64,000 nt of DNA, taken from positions 11,222,001 through 11,286,000 of the forward strand of contig OZ234504.1 of NCBI GenBank assembly GCA_965153455.1, in the 5' to 3' direction. Below the pieces are notes generated by a model, which worked only from the letters and a program-made list of their open reading frames with translations, had not been told where the DNA came from and did not search any database. The stretch's first letter is position 1, and every line of letters starts with the position of its first letter. The translations under genes were made by a program, and so were the position numbers. The DNA comes from Sphagnum compactum (Eukaryota > Bryophyta > Sphagnopsida > Sphagnales). Of the stretch, positions 34,470 through 47,319 are shown piece by piece.

Positions 34470-36229
34470 GTTAGCTTACTTACAGAATTTTGTACCATAA
34501 TTTGTCAATTTCTGAAATGGGCAGCTGACCATTATGTTACATTATAGACATAGAGAAGAATCTCAAAATCGTTTATGTTGGAGAAATGTTAGAAATTGTC
34601 ACCTTAGCACCGGGTACCAATCAAGTGGCAAAGACAGATCATGGTTATACATAGCTCCCTTATAGTTTTGGGTTTTATGCACTGAGGAGCATCCTGATCC
34701 CCCACACTAATTCATGAGAACTAGACATACATGTACCATTGGTTTCTCTCCCCCCGCCCCCCTTCAATTATGTGATATCGAAAATTTGGAGATTTTTTCC
34801 AAAAATATGAGAAGAACTAGTCAAATTTACACTAAAATATTTACACGTTTTTCCAAAAACTTTCCAATATTTTTGGTGAAAAAATGAGAAATTTTGTTCC
34901 CAAAAAACTCACTTACAACATGTCCGCAAGAATTTGAAAAATTAGCACCTTTGTGCAAACAATTGGAGGTGGAACCCTTTGGCATGCTCTATGCCTTTAC
35001 TGATACTTGATTCTTTTTTTCAAATTGACAAATGAATGCACTACTGCTTTCTAAGCGATCACCTAAGGCAACAACTCTCACTCTTGATAGCATGTTTGAA
35101 GTTTTAATTTTTTCATAACACAATGAGTTTCAATTACACTTCAAAGGATGAAAGCTTCTTCTATCTCAAAGTACTCAAATCAATAGAAATGAGATTGGTC
35201 ACATCTGATGTATTGATTCTCACCGTAAAGACTCAGCACCCCATTCCCTTTTAGATCTGTTACAACTGCCCCACACGGTAGTTGAGTTAGAATTTCCATT
35301 ATCACACCCTAATTTCAGAGACATTTACATGACAACTCAAATTGGACTTAGGTCCACTCTATTTGGATTTTCACCATAGTTCGACTCGCGATTGTTGCTC
35401 CATTTAGTAAAAGTTTCACCAGTTTACAACAAAACAAAATATCTGGTTAATTAAGACACATGAAATCAGAATTAGATTTCAGACATTTAACCAGAGGTGA
35501 TCCGATATTAGATACTCCATCTAATTGTATAAAATTCTAACTGTTTTTTGAGGTCTCACAATGATGCAGGCTGATGAAAGGTTTTGAAAGGAGCAAAGAA
35601 CATGCAAACTGTACAGCAGCAGATTAGCCAAATTCTCTTCAACAATACAACTTAATGACAATCCATCATACAGATTAAGCAAGAAATTATGTTATACAAA
35701 TATATATATATATATATATACACACATGCACACATTTATTTATTTATGTAATGTACATTTGTTGCATTATATATTATATAGATGTCTTACTATTCAAGTT
35801 GACACAATCTTTAGATCAATTGTAAATTTGGCATATTGATGATTTGATGGCATATTAATTTGGCATGCCAATATATTACCACTTGCCAAAAATTATCTAA
35901 ATGTAACATAAAAAGTGATCTACCTCAGTTTGCAACTATCTAATTTCCCAATTCATAAGACATGGAAAAGCTTTACAAACTTTGCAAGGCCAAAATGTTT
36001 CTTTTCCAAAGCACTCACATACCATATAGTTTTTTCCCAAAATTAGATGGAAACATGCATATTGCATAATGTAATAAATTATCATCCATTTGATAAATTT
36101 TTTTAAAATTTTAAAGTGTTGTTAAATGTTAATCCTTCTTCAAACACAAATTTGATATAATGTGTTTCAATGCTTAGGGAAATACATGTTCATTAATAAT
36201 AATAATAAATTAAATGCCAAAATTTGCAT
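34470..36229. other. AT-rich intergenic DNA, no gene seen
   Basis: No frame of note. A TA/CA microsatellite lies at 35701-35735. Confidence 0.5.
35701..35735. repeat. (TA)10 then CA-rich microsatellite
   Basis: Ten TA units are followed by CACACATGCACACA. Confidence 0.85.
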
Positions 36230-36775
36230 TAAGTATCACAATTTGCTAATTATTCATGCAATTTCATAACAATATTTTAAGACAAAATGCAAAAAATATA
36301 TAATAACACATCACTTTGCTAGGAAATATAATTTGGTCCTCCATTACAAAGGAACAAACATTTAGTCTTTAAACAAGTTGATCAAATTACATGTATTTCT
36401 GGCAGTCAAAAGCATATGTATTCAAAATACTTTGACCTAGAATGAGATTGAAACATAATTTCAAGTTCTTTTCAATGACCTGCACTTATAATCATTAATA
36501 TATGGCTTCCCTTGAATGTTGAGAGGAAAAAGTTTACTATCATGCAGTATTGAAGACATTTGAAATTAAAAGCAATTGTCCACTTCAAGGTTCTCACTAC
36601 TTTGCAATCACTCTAAGATAAGTTAATCATCTTCAAATTATTCAAAAATCGTGAAAGTGCAAATTCACAAGTACTAAAACCCCAGTAAAACAACATAAAA
36701 CAAAATTCATTACATTTCAATAACTAAAATTAATGTAGTCATTTTTCATGGTCATGAACTTGCAGGATTTTATGA
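36230..36775 (+). repeat. Dispersed ~500-bp repeat, copy 1
   Basis: The segment aligns by eye with 47320-47830 in the same orientation. Shared phrases in the same order include ACATTTAGTCTTTAA, AAGTTGATCAAA, TTCAAAATA(C/T)TTTGAC, TATGGCTT, AATTGTCCACT, AAGATAA(G/A)TTAATCATC and TTCAAATTA. The copies have diverged by many substitutions and small indels. No coding frame is kept. It is probably a fragment of an old transposon. Confidence 0.75.
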
Positions 36776-36779
36776 TGAC

Positions 36780-37660
36780 TTCGCAATCCTTGGTTCCTTC
36801 CAACATGCTTGAACCCAAGACCCAAAAAAAGATGTCTTACTAAAGTGTATGGAGTCCATGAATTGAGCAATACATAGAGCATTGACATTCACAAAGTAAG
36901 TTTGTAAGGGATGTTTTTTTCGTCTTTTGGACAAATGACATGAATTCTACCCCATTGGAAAGAAGAACAAACCACAACAAATCCCCACAACAAGGGGAGT
37001 GCCACAACACACTCAAACCAAAACTCAACTAATGAAACCCCTTTCAGGCCTGTCCTAACACCATCTAACAAATCTGCCAACCTTTACAGAAATAACATGA
37101 TGTCTACCCCCATCCCCTTGGCAATGTTTGCCTTACATTAGGGTAGCCAGCAAATGAGTTATCACCATAGGCAAGTGCGTACACAATTCCTTGTGTGCAC
37201 TTGCCACGCACATTGAGCACGACTACATTCCCAAAATTTGTGAAGGATGCATTTTCCCCCATTATCACACAATGGGCAAGCTTGTTGATGATCAATTCAT
37301 CCACCTTTTATAACTTTCCAAGCATTCATCACTACTACCGTGTTCCAAATTGGCACAAATAAAGCCATCTTCCTTCCTACTACACATCATCATGGTCTTG
37401 GTCCACCAAATGTTGCTCCAACTTAACTTGAAAGATGATGGAAGCAACCCAGCCCGCCTCTTTTCCACAACATTCAATTTGGGTTCAGATATTGTTCCCA
37501 TATTCTTACCCAATGAATGCACTTTGTGAAAGAGAGAAAGGGTTCCCCACCTTAGCATTGTTAAAAGAAGATGAAGTAATAAATAAAATGAAAAAAAAGA
37601 GTTTCTCTATGCTCAAGGCAAGATAGGTTCTAAGTGAGTGCTCACTCACGCCAGCTTCTG
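36780..37660 (-). pseudogene. Decayed coding-like region, unidentified
   Basis: Three short frames on the - strand (37292-37558, 37104-37304, 36889-37080) follow one another. Their translations read like protein: one has SWSNIWWTK then ECLESYKRW, the next NKLAHCVIMGENASFTNFG then NVVVLNVRGKCTQGIVYAL. They could be parts of one broken coding sequence of a transposon or gene, interrupted by stops and shifts. I do not recognise the family. Confidence 0.3.
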
Positions 37661-37724
37661 TTATTGGATGGTACATCCATCCGTAGAATAATAATATATT
37701 GTGTGGGATATTTGAAAATGTAGG

Positions 37725-37840
37725 GTAAAGCCCCAAGGTCCGGGCATTCCCAAAATAAGGGGCCTAGGACAAGGCCATAGCAGAGTTTGGCCCTTCATTT
37801 TGGGAACTTGTCCCGCATCCGTGGTTGGGTTTTATCCATG
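37725..37840. repeat. ~115-bp imperfect foldback
   Basis: GGGTAAAGCCCCAA with GGCATTCCCAAAAT on the left is answered by ATTTTGGGAACTTGTCCC and TTGGGTTTTATCC on the right. The centre is GGCC-rich (GGCCTAGGACAAGGCC). This is a typical form of a small foldback/MITE. Confidence 0.6.
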
Positions 37841-38044
37841 GTAAAACACAAGGCCAGTTATCCTCAACCTGAACATACATAGTTCACAAAGTTGCATAGG
37901 AGGGGGTTAAGGGGTTGGAATCAACCCCAACCCGCTTCCTTCCGTGGTGGGGGCTTGATTGAGTGTGAATCCACCTTGAAAATTCTTAAGCAAATAAAGG
38001 ACAAGGTCTTTACATGTAAAAGGTAAGGCTTCAAGATCCCAAGC

Positions 38045-38094
38045 ATTCTTTTATCTATTGCACAAGGGGAATGATGTGCAATAGATAAAAGAAT
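38045..38094. repeat. Perfect 20-bp stem-loop
   Basis: ATTCTTTTATCTATTGCACA at 38045-38064 is the exact reverse complement of 38075-38094. The loop is 10 bases. There are no mismatches, unlike most other palindromes in the window, so it is young or under constraint. It could be a cruciform-forming site, a recent foldback or a hairpin RNA. Confidence 0.85.
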
Positions 38095-38225
38095 TTTCCA
38101 CATTTTGCCTTTAACAAGACAAAGATGAAAAAAAAAAGATTAAAATGTGTCATATGTTAGTAAGTGAAACAAAAAATTTCCGTAAATCTAGAAAATAGGA
38201 ATACAATCGCCTTGTATACAAATAA

Positions 38226-38354
38226 TGTTGGAGAAAGATGGGTTTCTCAGGTAACCTATAGGATACATTTTGGCATGCACTCCAATCCAAAAAAGTATTG
38301 AATCATTTCAGCCAAGAATTCTAGTTTCAACACTTTTGTTGGATTTCTCCAACA
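38226..38354. repeat. 129-bp segment with 11-bp inverted ends
   Basis: TGTTGGAGAAA at 38226-38236 and TTTCTCCAACA at 38344-38354 are exact reverse complements. The core is not palindromic. It is compatible with a MITE. The termini do not identify a superfamily with certainty. Confidence 0.5.
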
Positions 38355-38734
38355 AAATTTCGTGTGTAGATGAGTTCATTTTCACATATAATCAAAGTAA
38401 AAAAAAAACGGCCAAATAACTCATTAAAATTAGAACATCAAAATTCTAAGGAGATGCCCATGAACTTATCTTCAATGTGCCCAGCCAGATGGGGCTGGTC
38501 AGCCAATAAATTTGTCCACAATGGCCAAATTTTCTTTTTGGGAGAAGTTGCAAGAAGAAACTATATTTTTGCTTAATCTTCGCGACTCTGGGTAGTATGA
38601 ACTTTTTGTATTTCAGATGCCCAAATGGCAAGATAGATCTGCCCATGTGCCTAAGAAACTGGCTATTATGCCCAAATTCAATATTAGCAAAATGACAATG
38701 GTTTGCCCACTACCAAAACTAAAATTGGTAGCCT

Positions 38735-38760
38735 ATTTATTTATTTATTTATTTATTTAA
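38735..38760 (+). repeat. (TTTA)n microsatellite
   Basis: Six TTTA/ATTT units in a row. A similar run lies at about 43266-43287. Confidence 0.8.
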
Positions 38761-38997
38761 TCTAGGAGGACTTAAGAAATCTTTATTAGCATGCAAAAAA
38801 TATTCCATAGCAAAAAAATCCCCAATCAATGGAGGGTGTTTCAAGATCAGGGTCCATAAATCCTTGATGGTAGTTTCCCTTGCCACCAAGACTCATGGTC
38901 ATGTGATTTTTTCACTCATATTAGAGTTATCCCTACTAAAGTAACTCTGTCTTCACCCTGTCTTTGGGCCTCCTTTCACCCCCTATCCCCTCTTTCA

Positions 38998-39012
38998 GTG
39001 GTATCAAAGTAA
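38998..39012 (+). promoter_or_regulatory. Possible retrotransposon primer-binding site (initiator tRNA-Met type)
   Basis: GTGGTATCAAAGTAA resembles the common plant LTR-retrotransposon primer-binding site TGGTATCAGAGC. It follows a CA dinucleotide, as expected at the end of a 5' LTR. No gag or pol frame survives downstream and no LTR start was fixed, so it may be chance. Confidence 0.3.
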
Positions 39013-39061
39013 AGGCATTTTATTAAATCAGAGTATGAAATGCGGAAAACTCCTCAATACG

Positions 39062-39230
39062 AAATGCTGAAACTCAGCATTTAATGCACAAGGTTCGAGA
39101 GTAATTATAGTAGTTGTATAGGCAGTGAAAATATTATGTAGCAGCATTGGAGGCGCTCAGGAAAAAGGAAAAGACAGGATGAAACTCAGTTTACCACCAA
39201 AGTTGATGGTTTTCTGAGTTTCATCCCCCC
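39062..39230 (+). repeat. Dispersed ~150-bp repeat with internal hairpins
   Basis: Two exact hairpins occur: AAATGCTGA/TCAGCATTT at 39062-39082, and GGATGAAACTCAG at 39177-39189 facing CTGAGTTTCATCC at 39214-39226. The segment is related, in inverted orientation, to 52140-52270 in the loop of the large palindrome. Shared phrases are AAACTCAGTTTACCACCAA and TATAGTAGTTGTATAGGCAG, with small changes. Confidence 0.65.
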
Positions 39231-42200
39231 CTTGAATGCTAATGTACTTTTTAGCAGATTTTTTTTAATCTCACCCATGCAAATATGATAATACAATGAA
39301 AACATATGTACTTTTTTGTCTTTGCTGAGGATCCTAGCCAGTGCACCTACTTGAAGAATTTGAAAAAAAAAAAAAAACCCTGGTCTTAATAGACTTGATT
39401 AATTCATTCATTCATGTTACTTCATTACTTGTTTGTGTTTTCAAGGATGAAAGTCACAATGGAGAAGAGTTCAGTGCTCCCTATTCAAAAATGTGATTTC
39501 AGTTTTTGATACATATATTTGAAGTTTTAGAGTCCTTTATTACGTCTCAATTGGTATATTCAAATTAACATGTAGGGGGAAAAAAAAAAGTTGTAGTTTG
39601 TAGTAGAAGAGATTGTACCATATAATATTTCAATATAATTAGATGCTATTTTGAAATCTATTTTTTTCACCATTGAATATCACACAAATGATGAATTATT
39701 GCAACACATGTAACAACATATGAGAACATTGTAGTCCTTTGAATTTAGTAACAAGCTTGGCTCTTATCAATCTGATTTAACTTGACCATCAAATACCTTG
39801 GGGACTAATCCTTATTACTTCTACTTGTGTGACATCTGGTGTGTTCCTTTCAATTTTGTGATGTAGCCAAAACCTGATTATCCACAAGATGAGTTAGTTA
39901 AAATTGGCCAAAACAATACGAAATTGCAATTTAAGCATTGTTCTATTATATTTTGGGCTGCATACATACTGGAATTTAATATAGAATCTAACACTTTCAT
40001 TAAAATTTTACTACTTTTTTATTCAAAAGTTGGCAACTAAAAAAAAAAAGAAAGAAACATCTTTTAACCATTTTGAAAAGCAAAAATTCACTATTTGGCA
40101 AAACGTTGCCAAAAAAGAAAACACTTCTAATATCTAAGGTCATGATTTTCTTCATGTACAACTAAAAAAGGGAAAACAATATCTTCATGTCGAATCAATA
40201 ATAACAATGTTTATTAAGGTACATATCATTTCTGTAAAAGGAACAATGTTGACATGCCTTTTGGTGGATTGAAGTGTTGGGAGAGGAAAGTTATGTGCAC
40301 CTATTCATGAACCACATGAAAGTGGACATTTTCAATTTTTTGTTTCAAAAGGGTCATAAACAATGTCATACGCTTCTCCATGCGTGTTTGTCATTGCATG
40401 CACATCAAGAAAGGTGGATATCCATGTTGGTTCAAGTGTTGATAAACATGAAAATAAAAAGTTAACTATGAAGGAACTCCAAGCTTGATAGGGAAGACAT
40501 CACTAAAATTTTAAAAATTTAAAAGCAACACTACAAATGAAAAATATGAAACATCTAACGTCTAACATATTATCCAAGCATACCATATGCAATTTGCTAT
40601 TTCATGTGTGGGTAGGTTAAGCATGAAAGCTACATTAGATGACAAAGAAATGGTCAAAGAGTTATCAAATAAATCAAAACAAATTTAAACTTTTGTCAAT
40701 TAAAGTGAAATAGAGACAACTTGTAGATGGCAAAAGGCTTCAAAGAAGGGTTTTGGTCTTACAACCCTTAGTCAGGTTCATGACCAACTTTCAAGACGAG
40801 GAAGCAATTTTGCGAGTCGAAGGGAAGCAAAAGTATTAACATGGAATCAAGTAGATCTCATGTCCAAATCGGTGAGAGCCAAGAATAGTACAAATGCTTG
40901 CCAAAGTAAAAGAGCAAGCGTTAGGGAGTGAAGGGGAGGCACTTCCCATGCCTCCCAACATTGATTCCCACTTGGAGGGTTAGGACTCTCTTGGAATCCC
41001 ATTCTGTCATTATATCATTTGACAAGCATTGGGAGTGTGTCATTTAGGTAAATTGAAAGTGGAAAAAAAACCTATTCCTATCATTATCATTAAACTCTAC
41101 ATTTTGACCTTTAAAAATGTTATCATCACTATTGAATAAATGTGATGTGCTCAATGGTAAATTCCTTGTTAATTTATAATACCTTGTGCAACATTTGAGG
41201 ATTGATTGTCTAGGTGTATTACTATGAAAATTTATGATAGTTGGCACCTAAATATTTCCTAATTTTTTGACATGTCCACATATTATTCTCTATATTATTC
41301 ATTATAATTCATGATAAGCTCACAATGATTTTCAAACTAATATGATTTTTAAACTAGTATTGTAAACTATGCCGCCCCCCCTCCCCAAACTTGTAAGGTC
41401 TAATGTGTTCCTTACATAGCCATCACAAGCAACTGATGAATTTTTTTTTAAAAGGGTAATGACTAAGTGTTGATGAATAAAACCACCCAAAACAAACAAA
41501 AGGGCAGGTTAGTGTGCAAATGCTAGAGCATGCACTAGAGTGAAGGGCCACTATTGTTAATGTGTTATGGAGATGTACATTTGCAAACTTATGAAATCCA
41601 AGTAAGGGCAGAGGTTAATGACCAACCTATTTTATTCACAGGGCAAACAGAAGGGGAAATATTGGCCTATTGATATAAATTAAACAGTTACAAAATTAAA
41701 AAGGTAGGGTAAATCAAAATACAACACACAATTGTTTTTGGCAAAAGTGGGTCTGAAAAGATAGTTACTTGTGCAATTGTTAATGCAAACATGAAAAACA
41801 TGACATTACAAACATCCTGAGAATTAAAAAAAACAAAGACAAAAATAAAACTCTTGATAATATATGGAAAGCATTCTTATAATGGAAAGCAATTTGTGGC
41901 ATAATGTAAAAAGGTTGTGAGAACACTTTTTTGCTCAAGGTGATTAGTGCAAAGGATGAAAATCAAATGAAAATGGAAAAATGTCTACTAATCAATCACT
42001 AAAAGAAATGTACCATGGTGTAGTAAACTACACAAAATGTGGGTATGCATATAACCCAACAGATGATTTTCAAATATACCATTTTTTCATCCCACCTTAA
42101 AAGAGTTAGCCACCCTTGATTAACATAAAATCTCAAGCTAAAGACATCATCACCCAAGAGTCAGATGCAAGTGAGAAACCCTAAATAGAAGAAAAATCAT

Positions 42201-44195
42201 GTAAATAAAAATCAAGGATGGGAACCAATCCATCAAAAAGTACAAGGCGAATGAAAACACACGTAAACACAACCCTAAGACAAAACAAAAGCAAAACAAT
42301 CAACAAAAATCAAGGCAAACACCTTATGCAAAGAGGACTCACGATTGCAAAATGACAATCAACGATAACAAAGAAGATCTAAGATGAAAGAACAATCATC
42401 TGACACAAATTGACTAGTGACGAAGATGCGCTAGCTATGATGTGTGGAAGAGATGAAGAACCCCGACCAAAAAACCCTAAATCTTAATCCTAAAGCTTGA
42501 AGATTAACATGGTGATCTTTATTTGTTGTCGGTGGGGAACAACTACTTTCTAACATGATTTGAAGTTTAAAACCAAACTATTTTCAGTGTGGTTTATTGT
42601 ACCAAGATGGGTGGGCTCGCTCCTTAGCTGCCCATAAGCATCCATGGTGAGAATTTTGACACTCTGATTGGCTATCGAGTTGCAAGTTACAAACCCATAA
42701 CCTTTGACCTCCGTTTCATTAGCAACTTACTAGTTAGTTAGCACAAGGTACCACCACCCCGAGCTCTCATTGGCCCAAGTATTCCATAATAACCCTTCGT
42801 TGTTGCTTGGATGAACGTTTCATAACCACTCTTCGCATGGATGAAAAAGGAGCATCTTGATTCTCATGAGGGATGATTATGTTTGGTTAGAGTGAATTGT
42901 CTCGACACTCGCACACCTCAACTATTCATGGTAACTTGCACACTTTTGCTACTTACATAGTCTGCAATTGTTGTAAAAGATACCTATTGCACCCATTTTG
43001 GGTTGCACTTGGTAGAGGCTTGAGAGGAATCCTTTGAAAGAAAAGCTGAAAATTGTGATGCTTGTAACCTAAAGGACAAAAATTGTAACATAAGTAGGGA
43101 TTGCATTGCAAATACACCTTATTGGTCATATCCCATGTCCTCTCTCACCTTATCCTTTTGAACTAGAGTGCCTTACACGGTTGCCCCTTTATACCTGGTT
43201 TAGATAACAAACATGTGGACATGATCTAGTGCCAAAGAAAGTGAAATTGGATTTTTTTTTTTGCCTTTATTTATTTATTTATTTATATATAATTGGATCT
43301 CTTAAACCACTCTCTCAAGCTATCCATCATTTCTTTAAAGGCATGTAGTAGGCTAGTGGGCTAGTAGTAGTTTTCAAAATAAGTCAACAAATTAGCTCTC
43401 AACATTTTATAGGGGGCCAATGGGGCTTGTTTTTTTCTGGCTAATTTTAGCCAGTTGGTGAATTTCTTTCAAAATGGCTAGATTTTTTATTTTTATCTCC
43501 AATTTATGGATTTTTTTAAATTTTTTTTCCTTGAAAAATCCCCAGATTTCTCTATTGGGTTCTAGCATGTAGGCCCCAAAATGTGAAGGATGCTTTAAAA
43601 AATATACTTTCATATGCTGTTGTTAATAGACGGCTAAATTGTCTTAATGATGATCACTACTTCACCCACTTCACCTACTCTAGTGTTGGGCGAGTATCAA
43701 AATGATACTCGGGTATGATCTGGGTATCATTCATGTATCAAACATTGAACATTTACAAGTATTTGATTTATTGATACCTTAATTGACACAATTGATCCTC
43801 GATTATCTCGTATGTGTGTACAATCGACGGCGAGATTCCAAACCTTCTCATACTTTTAAACATGTTGATACCTCAAGATGAGGTTGGTTGGAAGAGTGCA
43901 CACAAGGGAGGTTAGGTTCTCAAGCTTTTGTCTTAGGGACGTATGTAGTTAATAATTGGGATGTGTAGGAAACTAGAACCATCCAAACATTGGACACATG
44001 CTTTTCAATTTTCAAGACCTCTAATTCGTGGGTTCGGTAGTAAATGAATGTTTGATTTGGAGCGGGATCAATAAAATGAGCAAAAGAAGATTTCACCACC
44101 TGGTGACAAAAAGATGTTTTAATACTGTTAATTTGAAACCACGAAATCAAAAGAAAAAAATAAGGGGTGTGATCTTAAGGCAAAAGAAGAATTAT
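39231..44195. other. AT-rich intergenic DNA, no gene seen
   Basis: No convincing frame. The stretch includes a 15-A run followed by CCCTGG near 39363, a TTTA run near 43266 and a small exact hairpin GAGTATCA/TGATACTC at 43692-43710. At 42.3-43.2 kb composition is more even, but nothing was recognised. Confidence 0.5.
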
Positions 44196-45187
44196 GGGAA
44201 CTCAAATATTTCACCACGCAAAAATACAATCTTCAAAAAATTTCTTGAAAAGAAACCAAAATCCTTCAAGATATCAAACTCTATAACTAATCTCATGTCT
44301 CCAACACAAGCCAAAATCTCATGTTTCAAAAATCCTCATATAAAAGTATATAGACCTATAATTTATTACCTAGTAGGGGCCAAAATCCCTTAAGCTACTA
44401 TACTCTATAATGAATCTAAACACAATATCCTTAAGGGCCTTGGTAGTAGGCAAGGCCAAAAACAAAAAACAAACATTGCTCCCTAGCCAAGCAAAGGCTT
44501 GCTCCAAAGGCCCTAAAGCTTGATCACTATTGGGGCATGGTACATAGTACATTCTTGCTTATTATTGCTTGGATCTTGGGTGGGAAGCATTCTAACTTTG
44601 CAACCGACAACTTGTTGTAAACAAATTGCCAAATCCAAAACAAATTGAGTATGGGCTAGTGGTCGGATACATGGATCAAGTATGCTTGATTTTGGTAGCC
44701 ACTAATCCAACATCTTGGGTACCGACTACATATTTTGGTGGGGGCCAATTCTTCATAGACGACTAGTCCACTTATTTAGTTGGTGCAAAACCCTAGACCT
44801 TTGATATCCATGGGGGCAAGACATAAAATTTGTGTTGCCTCCTTTGTGGAGGCTAGAAATAGTCCAACTGGGCAAGGGACATAGTCCCAAAGGTGAGTGT
44901 GATGCTCAACAATGCTTGGGTCCATAGACTTTTTCTCAATCTAATTTTGTTGGCCTTGCCCACCAAGGCAAGGATATTGTGTTTTGATTCATTATAGAGT
45001 ATAGTAGCTTAAGGGATTTTTTATAGGCCCCTACTAGGTAATAAATAATAGGTCCATTTTTATATGAGGATTTTTGAAAGATGATATTTTGGCTTGTATT
45101 GAAATTTGAGCTTAGTTATAGAGTTATAATATCTTGAGGATTTTTTGAAGATTATATTTTTGAAGGGTGAAATAGCCCTAAATTCCC
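44196..45187. mobile_element. ~1-kb foldback element with ~250-bp inverted ends
   Basis: The left end (44196-44455) reads GGGAACTCAAATATTTCACC and later TATACTCTATAATGAATC. The right end (about 44935-45187) holds the reverse complements in reverse order: GATTCATTATAGAGTATAG, GCTTAAGGGATTTTTTATAG, TATATGAGGATTTTTGAAAG, and finally GGTGAAATAGCCCTAAATTC. The arms have diverged, but the order is kept throughout. The centre (44456-44934) is not palindromic and has no coding frame. It is a non-autonomous foldback or long-TIR DNA transposon. The superfamily is not determined. Confidence 0.75.
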
Positions 45188-46700
45188 TAGACCCTAAACC
45201 CATTGTGACACACCCCCTTGTTTAACAAGTATTCATTGATGTTCAACTTGAAGAGTTTGTATCTACTCAATGAAGTTTGATAGCCAGTCAACTCAGACTT
45301 GGGAACTGGGTTATTTTGACATAAAGCTTTTAACGGCCTAAGTCTTGAAGGCCACGAAAATAACGGAAATTGATAATTTAAATCTGGCCATTTGCATGAA
45401 CAGAAAAATTACGATAAGTCTAAAACTCACATTATGTTTTTTCATCCATCGTAGATTATGAATAATTACCTACCGATACAACATGCATGAGTTACAAGGT
45501 ACATATTAATACCCTAATGACTTTGGAAGACTCAAACTTTCCTACTTGCAATGAGAATCTTCATAAGTTACTCTTTTCAAGACTTGGTAGGTGGTAACCA
45601 AGCACACAATAAGGGAAGAAAGAAAGATGGGCATCAATCATACTTCTTTGCATTGCAAGCTTAATGAACAAACATTGCAAATGGGCTTTCAAATGTGAAA
45701 TTGTATATGTATAGTTGGTGAGGTTGTGCACAAGATACTTTAATTATTGTCCTACATTTTGAATTGGAATATTTTATGTACATGTGTTATACAAAGAAGT
45801 TAGTATTTCAATCTAAAGTATGTTGGTCAATAATGTTACAATGTTTTTCAGATGTTTGCCTCTTCGTTCGACACTAAAAAAGGCTATGTTTACCAATCAA
45901 TTGTTGAATCTGTTCCAAATAAGTTATTTGAACTCTAAAAGAGTCTAAACGAGGAGGAATTTGTTATTTTAGATGATATTTTCAAAGAAAACATGATAGA
46001 TCTCAAGTAATTATGTGCAATTAGATAAAACACCTCATTGCAAACACATATGTATTTTTTTTTTTTTCACATGTCCCAAATCCAAAGTTTCTCAAATGGG
46101 CACATCTCACAAACTTGGATTTTTAATTGGGGCACACCAAAAAAAAAACCCAAAAATAGTTGCATGTGTAAAAACAACACTACTTGGGAACCCGTATTAG
46201 GATTGGCCATATCAATAGCCACATCATTTAGCAATAATTCTGGCTATGATCAAAATCAATGATTTTTTGGGTAGAAATTTTTTGGGACACTCCAACATAA
46301 ACTTGGCAAATAATTTCAATGTAAAATATGTTTTTGGAAAAGATTCACCACTTTTGCGAAATCAAACAAATCAACTGCAAACATTGATCTACATATGTCA
46401 AGTATTGAATAATGTGAACAAGAATATTTCAATGTTTAAATCCCAAAAATTGAAAAGAAACAAAAAATAGATATTGGTGTAAAGATCATGAGCAAAAGAA
46501 TATGAAAACCCAAAATTGAAATTTTATCTTGATTAATAACTTTTTAACTGGCATTTGGCTTTAGAATTTTTTCACATTTGTGTCCCTAAGAAGTTTGAAT
46601 GGTGTTTTTATCAAAAGTCTATCTCTTTCATCCCAAAGTTAGGGTTTCAACAATGACATTGAAGACATTTGGAGGTTGATTTCTTAAAATTCATCTACAC
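45188..46700. other. AT-rich intergenic DNA, no gene seen
   Basis: Only short frames (for example 46015-46200) with no recognisable content. Confidence 0.5.
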
Positions 46701-46705
46701 CATCT

Positions 46706-46812
46706 ATTTTTTTCCTCTTCAATTTGAACCATTCAATGCAAGGTTAAATTAACCCTACATTTTTTCCCTCTTCAATCTGAACCATCCAATGCAAGGTTAA
46801 ATTAACCCTAAC
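46706..46812 (+). repeat. 53-bp tandem duplication
   Basis: A unit of about 53 bases holding CTCTTCAATTTGAACCATTC and GCAAGGTTAAATTAACCCTA occurs twice in direct succession (46706-46758 and 46759-46812) with only a few differences. Confidence 0.85.
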
Positions 46813-47319
46813 ATTTTTTTCCAATCCTTTCTATGTAAACAGTTCATTTGAATCCCCCACACCAACACGAATACATGGTAGGGCATTGTAACATAGTTCA
46901 AGTTTCAAATGTGCACACCTAAACCCCAATGAACATGTGCAAGGGATGATCCATGGTGGGCTTGCTTGAAAGGGTGGTCATTGTTGTGCAACACAAAGTT
47001 CACCATTAACCCTAATTTTGCTTCTTTGAATGTTGCCTATTTGAAACCTTACCTTGATTCACGTGTCACTAGACACTACAATAACAAGTAGTCTATTGTA
47101 AACCCTAATCTAATGATGGTATAAGTATTATCCACAAAATTTCATCTTGAAATATATGTTTTTAATAAAAAATACTTGAATTTCCTCAATGATATGAGAT
47201 TTTAGCCCATCTTCAACTCATAGTTTGGCTTTTATGAGTATTCCTTCTTTTTTTGAGTTGTCCAAGAATTTCTAGTACATTCAAAGGTGTATTAGGCATT
47301 AGTTCATTGCCTACCTTAT

